In this document: positions 44,751-52,068 of the stretch, in pieces
Layout of the letters: the number at the start of each line of letters is the position of its first letter
Position numbering within the stretch: position 1 is the stretch's first letter
Source of the DNA: Blastopirellula marina
GTDB taxonomy: Bacteria > Planctomycetota > Planctomycetia > Pirellulales > Pirellulaceae
DNA length: 64,000 nucleotides
Assembly (NCBI RefSeq): GCF_002967715.1
Contig: NZ_PUIA01000081.1
Coordinates: 62,001 to 126,000 of the forward strand
Reading direction: 5' to 3'
Made by a program: the position numbers and the translations under genes
Notes under the pieces: model-generated
The model's database searches: none
The model's input: only the letters and a program-made list of their open reading frames with translations
Told to the model about the DNA's origin: nothing

Positions 44751-45218
44751 ATGACTCAAGACATAAGACAACGCCTGGATAATCACGTGGCGCCGAACAG
44801 GAAGTTCGAAACGGCGCTGAACCAGGGAAAGGTCACGGCTACCGACCTGACGGTCGAAAAAGTGGGCGTATCGACGCGCCACATCGATTACCGATTCAAT
44901 GAGGGCAAAAGTCATGAAGCGGCAAGTGACGTTGCGGAAAACCTGGTTCGCCGTGTCGACTACCTGCTGGAACCGCTGGCGATCATTGAACGCGATCCAA
45001 GTGAAAGCAAAATTCAAATTCGCTCGCAGAAACCTTCTGCCGATGGGCAAACGCGGCGCTATTACGAGGTAAACGTCGACGGTCACGGCATCTCGATCGA
45101 GCGTTATCAGGCCTCCGGCAACTCACGCGAAAACGACGATATCAACCTCACTCGTGAGTCGTTTGAACGCCTGTGCCGCGACCTGGATGAAGCTTCGGCC
45201 CCGAAAAATCGCAAATAG
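44751..45218 (+). CDS. Unrecognised 155-residue protein after spoVR
   Basis: The ATG at 44751 follows GAGGAGGG at good spacing, and this start gives 155 residues. The protein is polar and has no signal peptide or membrane segment. Visible blocks: LTVEKVGVSTRHIDYRFNEG, VAENLVRRVDYLLEPLAIIERDP, KIQIRSQKPSADGQTRRYYEVNVDGHGISIERY and INLTRESFERLCRDLDEA. The middle part looks beta-rich. It lies 59 bases after spoVR, on the same strand, so it may belong to the prkA module or start a new transcript. No known family recognised. Confidence 0.75.
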   Translation: MTQDIRQRLDNHVAPNRKFETALNQGKVTATDLTVEKVGVSTRHIDYRFNEGKSHEAASDVAENLVRRVDYLLEPLAIIERDPSESKIQIRSQKPSADGQTRRYYEVNVDGHGISIERYQASGNSRENDDINLTRESFERLCRDLDEASAPKNRK

Positions 45219-45344
45219 GCGGTTTATTCGAGAGAATCCTTTGGCAATATCCTCCCCTTTCACACTACTTCGATGGGACGATCCGATTTGATAAACTGAA
45301 TCGCTTGGTAAGACACATCTGGTCCCTTGCGAGAAGTCTGATTC

Positions 45345-46199
45345 ATGAGCCACGGCCGTCCCGGTTCCGCCCCGCTTCCTGAGCCCTCGATTATCCCGAC
45401 TGAAGGTTGGCACTGCAGCCACTTTTTCTACACCTTCGACCGAGCCCTGCTGACTGGCTATTCCCCCGAGGAACTTGCGGCTGGCGCAAAAGAGCTGATC
45501 GATATTTTGAATCCCGAGTCGGAAGCCAGCCCCCAGCGGCTTCAGGTCTCGATCGTCAGCGGTCACAAGGCAGACTTTGCCCTGATGCTGATGGACCCTA
45601 ACCCCCTGGTGATCGATTCAGTACACCAACGATTGATGGCCAGTTCGCTTGGTGCGGCGTTGCAGCCAACCTATTCGTTCGTCTCGGTCACTGAGATCTC
45701 GGAATACGTTCCCTCCATCGAACAATACGCCGAGCGCCTGATCCGCGAAGGGGAAGAGAAAGATTCCCCTTCGTACGAAGCCAAGGTCAACGCCTACGCC
45801 AAGCGTCTGCCAATGATGAACAATCAGCGGCTCACGCCAGACTTCCCCCCCTACCCTGCCACTTGCTTCTATCCGATGAACAAGAAACGCAAGGTGGGTG
45901 AAAACTGGTTCTTGCTTCCCTTCTCGGCTCGAAACGCATTGATGGCCGAACACGCTCAAAGCGGGATGCAGTTCGCCGGCAAGGTCTCGCAGCTGATCAC
46001 GGTCAGCGTGGGGCTCGATGACTGGGAATGGGGTGTCACGCTGTGGGCACGTAACCCGGAATACTTGAAAGACATTGTCTACAAGATGCGGTTCGACGAG
46101 GCGAGTGCTCGGTACGCCGAGTTCGGTCCTTTCTACACCAGCTACATCAGCTCGGCTGAAGAGATGCTGAAGCATTGCCGGGTTGGAATCGTAGACTAA
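45345..46199 (+). CDS. chdC: Coproheme decarboxylase / HemQ-like (chlorite dismutase family)
   Basis: 284 residues. The C-terminal half is diagnostic of ChdC/HemQ: CFYPMNKKRKVGENWFLLPFSARNALMAEHAQSG, then VSVGLDDWEWGVTLWARNPEYLKDIVYKMRFDEASARYAEFGPFYTSYI. The Tyr in FYPMNKKR corresponds to the tyrosine used by the Firmicutes enzyme to decarboxylate coproheme; the ligand histidine should lie in the MAEHAQSG helix. The N-terminus (HCSHFFYTFDR, LMLMDPNPLVIDSVH) fits the first half of the fold. It would perform the last step of coproporphyrin-dependent haem synthesis. Seventeen bases before a small membrane protein gene. Confidence 0.9.
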   Translation: MSHGRPGSAPLPEPSIIPTEGWHCSHFFYTFDRALLTGYSPEELAAGAKELIDILNPESEASPQRLQVSIVSGHKADFALMLMDPNPLVIDSVHQRLMASSLGAALQPTYSFVSVTEISEYVPSIEQYAERLIREGEEKDSPSYEAKVNAYAKRLPMMNNQRLTPDFPPYPATCFYPMNKKRKVGENWFLLPFSARNALMAEHAQSGMQFAGKVSQLITVSVGLDDWEWGVTLWARNPEYLKDIVYKMRFDEASARYAEFGPFYTSYISSAEEMLKHCRVGIVD

Positions 46200-46215
46200 G
46201 CAAAAGGTTTACCGC

Positions 46216-46668
46216 ATGAACTCCAATCGCCCTCTCAAGATCGACGACATCAAGAAGCCGGAACTGGCTGAGGGGGCGCATCCGTTTGCGGAAGAGGAGC
46301 CTGAAGGCGAACAAGCCAACGCCAATGCTCCGGTCGACTATCGCGGTGCTTACGAGACCGTCGGCAAATCGACCGGGGTGTTGCTGTTGATCATGACCAT
46401 CACGGGATTTGTCGCCAGCGCCTTACCGCTTTCCCGTTATTTCTTGCCGGAAGCAGGCTGGCAACTAGGGCTGTTCGGCTGGCTTGTTTCGTGGATCATT
46501 GCCTTGCCAGCCCTCGTTTTCGCCGTGAACGACTTGAAGGCCATTCGCCTGGGGCGATATACCGACCAGGGAAAGTGGATGGTCAGCCTATCCTTCTGGC
46601 TGGCACTTCTCACGGTCGTGAATTCGATTTCGACGGCCGTTGTGATCCTAGTTTTCGGTGCCGAGTGA
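46216..46668 (+). CDS. Small membrane protein of unknown function
   Basis: 150 residues. A polar N-terminus of about 50 residues (rich in Glu and Ala, MNSNRPLKIDDIKKPELAEG) is followed by three hydrophobic segments: about 56-76 (VLLLIMTITGFVASALPLS), 86-107 (LFGWLVSWIIALPALVFAVN) and 124-147 (LSFWLALLTVVNSISTAVVIL). It starts 17 bases after the haem gene and may be co-transcribed with it. The final 21 bases overlap the convergent YdjY gene. Family not recognised. Confidence 0.7.
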   Translation: MNSNRPLKIDDIKKPELAEGAHPFAEEEPEGEQANANAPVDYRGAYETVGKSTGVLLLIMTITGFVASALPLSRYFLPEAGWQLGLFGWLVSWIIALPALVFAVNDLKAIRLGRYTDQGKWMVSLSFWLALLTVVNSISTAVVILVFGAE

Positions 46669-47592
46669 GAAGTCCGGCAATTCCGACATCGGTTCGGACA
46701 GACCAGTCGAGCTTTCCTTCTTTTCATCCGCCGCATCCGAAGCCTTGTCGACTTGCTTCTCGTTTTTCTTCTTTTGTGGAATCAGAAAGAGCCGAACCTT
46801 CGTTCCTTCAGCAGGGATATTCTCTGTGAAAGCTTCGAACCAAAGATCGTTGTTGGCGTCGGTACTGGGAACCGGCAAGTCCATCATCGACGACTTGAAG
46901 TTGCTCACGCAGATTAACTCCCCTCCTTCGGCGGCGTAAACCATTTTGCCTGGCAGCGTGTCAGGATCGATCCCCTCTTCCTTGGCTTTTTGAACTGCTT
47001 CAAGCGAAACGTCTTTCCAGAAATAGCTGCCAGGGAAGACCCAATCGTAGTTCATCACCTTCTTGGTCCGAGCATCACGTACCCAATCTTGGGCTTTTCG
47101 GGTTTGCAGCTTGCCGTCGGCATCTTTCCATTGAACCAGGACATCGATCTTCTGCCCTGATGGTGCCTGATACTCGGGATCGAACTCAACCGGCTTTCCC
47201 TGCTCGGCCCCAATCGCCAAGAGCCCCGCGTGAACGACATAGGCATCCGCAGCGATGGCAACAACCGATTCATGCTCCTTCGTTCCCCTTAAGCAGGCAA
47301 ACATCTCCAGCGAACCCCTCCGCAAACAGATCTCGCCATCCAGGATGACCATCTTTCGCTTGGTGTCGATCCAAACCGGCATGTTGGGCATTAGTTTACG
47401 AATCGCAGCTTTGCCAGGCTCCTTTTCCTCAGCCGGTTTCACATCGTCCTTCTCCGTTTCGGCCGGCAGGGCCTTTTCTTCTGCTGCGGTCTCGTCTTGC
47501 GCCTGAACCGGTGTGCCCATCTGCAAGCCTGGGACCAGTAGAGCCAGAACGACCCAGGCGACGCTCGGTTGGTTGCGATATGTCGTACCCAT
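46648..47592 (-). CDS. YdjY domain-containing exported protein
   Basis: 314 residues. Residues 1-31 are a signal peptide (VQA-Q). A charged, Glu/Lys/Ala-rich spacer spans about 35-62. Then comes the YdjY pattern: MPVWIDTKRKMVILDGEICLRRGSLEMFACLRGTKEHESVVAI, AYVVHAGLLAIGAEQGKPV, VLVQWKDADGKLQTRKAQDWVRD and YDWVFPGSYFWKD. This domain is common in planctomycetes, of unknown function. The C-terminal 40 residues are Lys/Ser-rich. The last 21 bases overlap the plus-strand membrane protein gene. Confidence 0.85.
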   Translation of the reverse strand: MGTTYRNQPSVAWVVLALLVPGLQMGTPVQAQDETAAEEKALPAETEKDDVKPAEEKEPGKAAIRKLMPNMPVWIDTKRKMVILDGEICLRRGSLEMFACLRGTKEHESVVAIAADAYVVHAGLLAIGAEQGKPVEFDPEYQAPSGQKIDVLVQWKDADGKLQTRKAQDWVRDARTKKVMNYDWVFPGSYFWKDVSLEAVQKAKEEGIDPDTLPGKMVYAAEGGELICVSNFKSSMMDLPVPSTDANNDLWFEAFTENIPAEGTKVRLFLIPQKKKNEKQVDKASDAADEKKESSTGLSEPMSELPDFSLGTEN

Positions 47593-47724
47593 AGCAAAAC
47601 TCGACGGAAAAGAGGTTCAGGGGGGCGTCAAACTTCGCCCACATTGCTAAGATGATCTATCCCACGTGGAAGTCAAACCTGCGTGAAATCATCGGTTAAT
47701 CTTATTCTAACAAACTCTCGCTTG

Positions 47725-49536
47725 ATGGAAGCCATGGCCACGGACATTAGCCCCCGCAGCAAGGACGACCAAGCCAACACGCCAGCACCTGTTCCTGCTT
47801 GGGCCAAACTCGCCAAAGCGGCGGCCTCAGGAGTCGAACTGAAGGATTGGCAGTCATGGCAAGACTACCTGAAGAAGCGAGATACGGTTCCGCGGCTACA
47901 ATCATTGGTATCTGGCAAGAAGACGTCTCCTTTGGCCTGGGCTCTGTTCGCCGACGAGACACTCGATTCGCGAACGTTGCCGCTGCTGGAAACCTTGGGA
48001 GAGATTGCCTCAGGCCGCACGCAACCCAATGCTGATATCGTCAAGCAAATGGAAAGCTGGCTAAGTGACCTGGAACGCCGAATTGCCGAACGCAATCTCG
48101 TTTTAGAGTTGCTGGCCGTTGCCCATGCTCTTCCTAACTTGGCATCGATCACCAGCGCCCAGTTGTGGTGGAATCTGCTGGACAAAATCGTCAGCCACGC
48201 GAACGATGCCGTCGCCACTAATTTTGAGAACAAAGTCTTCGAACAAGGGTTGGCTGGCGAACTCCCGCTAACCTTGGCCTATCTCTTCCCCGAGATTAAG
48301 GCCTGTCGCCAGATGGGCAAGCCTGCGGCCCGTGTTATCGATGAAGGGATGCAGGCCCTAACCGATGGAGAAGGTCTGCCGAAGGTCGATCAGTTGCTGC
48401 ACCTTCGAGCGATTCTCGCTTGTTGGACCCGGTCGATCGTCATGATCAAAAACATCGACGGGCTACGTTTCTCGGAAGATGCTTTCACACAGTATCAATG
48501 GCTCGTTCGTCATGCGCTGCGAATGACACGTAGCGACGGCACGCAAACCCTGTCTCAAGGCATCTCCAGTGCCTACAACCGGCACCTGCTGCTATCGGCA
48601 CTGGCCCAGGCAGAGGACGAAGATGATGAGGAAGTCGCTAGGCTGACCCTTCCCAAGATGAAGGGGAAAGGGAACGATCTTCACCTGCCGACTCCCAGCT
48701 ACGAATCGGCCTGGAGCCAGTTTGCTTACCTGCGTCCTAGCTGGCACCGGTCCAGCCCACGTCTGGCCGTCCGACACGACCTGGAGCCGCTGATCGTCGA
48801 GCTTGAATCCCGTGAAGAGATCGTAATGAGCGGCACGTGGGACACAACGATCTTGATCGACGGGGTCGCCATTTCCCCAACCGGCAACTGGGAACAAGTT
48901 GGCTGGCAGTCGGACGACGATGGCGACTACCTCGAACTGGAACAAATCTGGACCGACGACGTAAAGCTGCAGCGGCTTATCTTTCTAGCCCGTGAAGACA
49001 ACTTCCTATGGGTGCTGGATACCGTATTGCTCGACAGCCCGGCTGATAAGATTCAATACCAATCGCAGCCTCCGATCGTCGCACATGCCAAGCTCGGCAC
49101 CGCGGCCGAAACAAATGAAGTGTTCATCGAACTTTCCGGTTCGAAGATCACACTGTTGCCGGTGGGTATCAACGAATGGCAAAGTGATACCTCGCTGGGG
49201 AAAATCGGCGTGGTCGACGACAAGCTTTCCCTTCAGCAATCAGGCAGCGGTCGCGGCCTGGTCGTCCCCATGTTCTTCGATTTATCGAAAAAGGGACAAG
49301 GCAAACTTCTTACCTGGCGGCAATTGACCGTTGCCGAAAAGCTGGTCATTCAGCCACGTGATCGAGCCGTTGGCTACCGGGTTCAAACAGGCACAGGGCA
49401 TTGGGCCTTCTATCGCTCGTTGACCGAAAAGGCGAGTCGTACGTTCCTGGGCATTAATTTGATTTCAGAAACGCTTGTCGCGCGCTTTGACGAAAACGGC
49501 GATATCGAGAAACTTCTGGAAGTGGAAGCTTCCTAA
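47725..49536 (+). CDS. Unrecognised 603-residue protein
   Basis: The start at 47725 is uncertain; an ATG three codons later and a GTG at 47683 are also possible. The N-terminal 350 residues look all-helical (repeated ELL, LAVAHALP, LVRHALRM), and the C-terminal 250 beta-rich (LEPLIVELESREEIVMSGTWDTTILIDG, VGWQSDDDGDYLELEQIWTDDVKLQRLIFLAREDNFLWVLDTV, GYRVQTGTGHWAFYRSL). That order of an alpha-barrel and a beta-sandwich recalls heparinase II/III-like proteins, but no catalytic motif is recognisable, so this is weak. No signal peptide is evident. Followed 23 bases on by yggS. Confidence 0.65.
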   Translation: MEAMATDISPRSKDDQANTPAPVPAWAKLAKAAASGVELKDWQSWQDYLKKRDTVPRLQSLVSGKKTSPLAWALFADETLDSRTLPLLETLGEIASGRTQPNADIVKQMESWLSDLERRIAERNLVLELLAVAHALPNLASITSAQLWWNLLDKIVSHANDAVATNFENKVFEQGLAGELPLTLAYLFPEIKACRQMGKPAARVIDEGMQALTDGEGLPKVDQLLHLRAILACWTRSIVMIKNIDGLRFSEDAFTQYQWLVRHALRMTRSDGTQTLSQGISSAYNRHLLLSALAQAEDEDDEEVARLTLPKMKGKGNDLHLPTPSYESAWSQFAYLRPSWHRSSPRLAVRHDLEPLIVELESREEIVMSGTWDTTILIDGVAISPTGNWEQVGWQSDDDGDYLELEQIWTDDVKLQRLIFLAREDNFLWVLDTVLLDSPADKIQYQSQPPIVAHAKLGTAAETNEVFIELSGSKITLLPVGINEWQSDTSLGKIGVVDDKLSLQQSGSGRGLVVPMFFDLSKKGQGKLLTWRQLTVAEKLVIQPRDRAVGYRVQTGTGHWAFYRSLTEKASRTFLGINLISETLVARFDENGDIEKLLEVEAS

Positions 49537-49559
49537 CTGACTGACTGCTGCACACCCTT

Positions 49560-50261
49560 ATGCACACGCAACTCCGCGAAAACCTGGACCGCGTTCGTGG
49601 TATGATCGCCGAGGCGGCCCAAGCCTCTGGCCGAGTTGCCGATGATGTCTGCTTGATCGGTGTTACGAAGTATGTCGACATCGATACGACCAAGGCCCTA
49701 TACGAACTCGGCTGTCACGATCTGGGTGAAAGCCGACCCCAACAGCTATGGGCCAAGTCGGAAGCGATGGCCCATTTGTCGCCGCGTTGGCACATGATTG
49801 GGCACCTGCAACGCAATAAGACGAAACGTACCATCCCTCTTCTATCGGTCCTTCACGCAGGCGATAGCGTGCGTCTGCTACAAGCAGCCCACGCCGACTG
49901 GCCGCATGCCGATCCTTTGCCGACACTACTAGAGGTGAACATCTCTGGCGATGCCGCCAAGCACGGTTTTCCTCCCGCCGAGATCCCCCCTGCCCTGCGA
50001 CAAATTGCCGCGTTGAACCACCTAAAAATTGTTGGTTTGATGGGGATGGCTTCGCTTGAGGGAGGTCGTGATCAAGCCCAGAAAGATTTCGCGGCATTGC
50101 GCGAGTTACGCGATCAACTGCGAAGTGATTGTCCGGACGAAATTTTGCTGGATGAGCTCTCGATGGGCATGAGTCACGATTTCGATTTGGCGATTCGAGA
50201 AGGAGCCACAATGGTTCGCGTCGGTTCGAGCCTGTTCGAGGGATTCGACGGTGGACATTAA
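49560..50261 (+). CDS. yggS: PLP-binding homeostasis protein YggS (PLPBP)
   Basis: 233 residues, the family length. The family pattern is clear: LRENLDRVRGMIAEAAQASGR at the start, LIGVTKYVDIDTTKALYELGCHDLGESRPQQL with the Schiff-base lysine in GVTKYV (near residue 39), WHMIGHLQRNKTK, VLHAGDSVRLLQA, LLEVNISGDAAKHGFP, GLMGMASL and LSMGMSHDFDLAIREGATMVRVGSSLFEG. It holds pyridoxal phosphate and controls PLP homeostasis without enzymatic activity. Its 3-prime end overlaps the next gene by 11 bases. Confidence 0.95.
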   Translation: MHTQLRENLDRVRGMIAEAAQASGRVADDVCLIGVTKYVDIDTTKALYELGCHDLGESRPQQLWAKSEAMAHLSPRWHMIGHLQRNKTKRTIPLLSVLHAGDSVRLLQAAHADWPHADPLPTLLEVNISGDAAKHGFPPAEIPPALRQIAALNHLKIVGLMGMASLEGGRDQAQKDFAALRELRDQLRSDCPDEILLDELSMGMSHDFDLAIREGATMVRVGSSLFEGFDGGH

Positions 50262-50559
50262 CGTCGTCGACCATCCGGAAGGTTGCGTTCTCGACTTGAA
50301 AGCCCAACCAGGTGCTCGGAAGACCGAGTTTCGTGGCGTTCAAAACGGAGCCATTAAGGTATGTGTGACGGAAGTCGCCGAGAAAGGGAAAGCCAACAAA
50401 GCAATCTTGTCATTCCTCCGAAAGTCCTGGGGATTAAAAGGATCGCAGTTGGAAATTATCTCGGGACAGACGGCTTCGCACAAACGCCTTTTGATTCGTG
50501 ATCTTTCACCACAAAATGTGTTGCAACTATTGAAAGAATGCGGCTTAGAAGACGAATAA
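50251..50559 (+). CDS. DUF167 family protein (YggU-like)
   Basis: 102 residues starting with GTG at 50251, inside the end of yggS. The DUF167 pattern is present: LDLKAQPGARKTEFRGVQNGAIKVCVTEVAEKGKANKAILSFLRKSWGLKGSQLEIISGQTASHKRLLI. It follows yggS in many bacteria (yggS-yggT-yggU neighbourhood). The function is unknown. The 11-base overlap suggests coupled translation. Confidence 0.92.
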   Translation: MDINVVDHPEGCVLDLKAQPGARKTEFRGVQNGAIKVCVTEVAEKGKANKAILSFLRKSWGLKGSQLEIISGQTASHKRLLIRDLSPQNVLQLLKECGLEDE

Positions 50560-50614
50560 TGGACATTCCGTCCATTTCGCCTTGTAGGCAAAACGGCATT
50601 GAAATAGCATCTAG

Positions 50615-50626
50615 TTAGCATGCTAA
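50615..50626. promoter_or_regulatory. Perfect 12-bp palindrome upstream of the RND genes
   Basis: TTAGCATGCTAA lies 84 bases before the adaptor gene, in an AT-rich intergenic stretch. It could be an operator for a repressor of the efflux pair; no regulator gene lies next to it, so this is only a candidate. Confidence 0.35.
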
Positions 50627-50709
50627 TTTGCATGAAACGGCAGACTTAGTTAGGCAGTAAGCCTGCGTGTCCCCTCTTTTCCTTGTCATTGTCTTTTCGC
50701 GGAAATCTC

Positions 50710-52050
50710 ATGAAACGGCGGGTCGGAAAATTTATTGGACTGATCGTCGTCACACTCTTTGCCCTCGCCGTCATGTATGTGAGTGGTGGGCGCAATGATT
50801 TCGGGGCTCAGCAGAAAGAGACCGATCCCGATAGCTCCGTCGTAGAAGTACTTGCTCCGGTCACCGTGATGCCGCTAAAGAAGCAGCATATTGAAATCCT
50901 CGACAGCTATGCCGGGACGATCCTGCCCCTGGAACGGTTCTCACTGGCGTTTCAACTTGCAGGGCAAGTCGAAACTCTCGGGACGAACGAGGAAGGTCGC
51001 CCGTTGGATATCGGCGACCGCGTCAAAACAGGGCAAGTTCTTGCAACACTTGATACTCGCATCCTGATAGCACGGCGCGAAGAAGCGAACGCCAATCTCG
51101 AGAACGCACAGACCGAGTTCCAGCGTCTGGTAAATCTGCGCGAGAAAAGCCCCGGAGCAGTGACCCAAACCGCTTTTCAACAGGCAACTCAGGCCCTGTC
51201 CGTCGCCAAGGCCCTGAAAGACATCGCGGAGAAGAACCTGGAAAATGCCCAATTAGTTGCCCCGGCCGACGGCGTCATATCTTCCCGCATGATTAACCCC
51301 GGCGAGACGATCAACCCTCAACAAACAGTCTTCGAACTGGTTCAAGTCGATAAGGTACTTTTAACCGTTGGCGTGCCTGAGTCGCGTATCGTGGCCATGC
51401 AAAAGCAATTCAATGCGAACCGTCGGGCGTCGAAGGCGAATCCTCAATCGGGCACGCCAGATCCGACGTCGAACTTCAAGGTCTACATTCGCAGATTTGA
51501 CACTTCGTCCAACCTAGAGAAAGACACCGTCCTGGAAGGGACCGTCTATCGAATTGCCGAGACCGTGGACAACCGAAACGGTTTGTTTGAGGTCGAAGTT
51601 CTCTTAGACAACGCCAGTCGCCTTCTCAAGCCAGGCATTGTGGCCAAAGCCGACTTCGTGGTTCGCGAGATCGATGGTTATCGAGTTCCGGTCGAAAGTG
51701 TCGTCTTCAACGATCGCGTGGCCAGCCTGTTCTTCGCCCAGCCGGCGACTGATTCCCCCACATCGAGCGTTGATTTCGTTGGTATGGAAGTCGCAGAAGT
51801 CCCGAACTTCGTGGCACATCGCATCGAAATACCCAGCTACATCGAGCAAGGCAGAAACTTTGTTCTGACCGATCTTCCTGGCAAGCACGACTTGCTTATC
51901 GTCCAAGGACAACACCGACTGGTGGAAGGTCGCCCGCTGGAAATCATGAGCGGTACGACGAACGTTGGCACCTCGGACGCTTCGCCTCTTTCCGAGATTC
52001 CTCCGATGGCAGAGGTCTCGCAACTTGGTCGCAAGCCAACCGGAAAGTAG
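50710..52050 (+). CDS. RND efflux periplasmic adaptor (membrane fusion protein)
   Basis: 446 residues from the ATG at 50710; a TTG nine codons earlier is less likely. A membrane anchor lies near residues 8-25. The HlyD/AcrA pattern follows: SYAGTILPLERFSLAFQLAGQVETL, LDIGDRVKTGQVLATLDTRILIARREEANANLENAQTEFQRL, the coiled-coil hairpin, then LVAPADGVISSRMINPGETINPQQTVFELVQVDKVLLTVGVPESRIV. The C-terminal 100 residues are divergent. It links the inner-membrane pump to an outer-membrane channel, which is not in the window. 18 bases before the pump gene. Confidence 0.93.
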   Translation: MKRRVGKFIGLIVVTLFALAVMYVSGGRNDFGAQQKETDPDSSVVEVLAPVTVMPLKKQHIEILDSYAGTILPLERFSLAFQLAGQVETLGTNEEGRPLDIGDRVKTGQVLATLDTRILIARREEANANLENAQTEFQRLVNLREKSPGAVTQTAFQQATQALSVAKALKDIAEKNLENAQLVAPADGVISSRMINPGETINPQQTVFELVQVDKVLLTVGVPESRIVAMQKQFNANRRASKANPQSGTPDPTSNFKVYIRRFDTSSNLEKDTVLEGTVYRIAETVDNRNGLFEVEVLLDNASRLLKPGIVAKADFVVREIDGYRVPVESVVFNDRVASLFFAQPATDSPTSSVDFVGMEVAEVPNFVAHRIEIPSYIEQGRNFVLTDLPGKHDLLIVQGQHRLVEGRPLEIMSGTTNVGTSDASPLSEIPPMAEVSQLGRKPTGK

Positions 52051-52068
52051 ACAAAGGGAACGCACACG

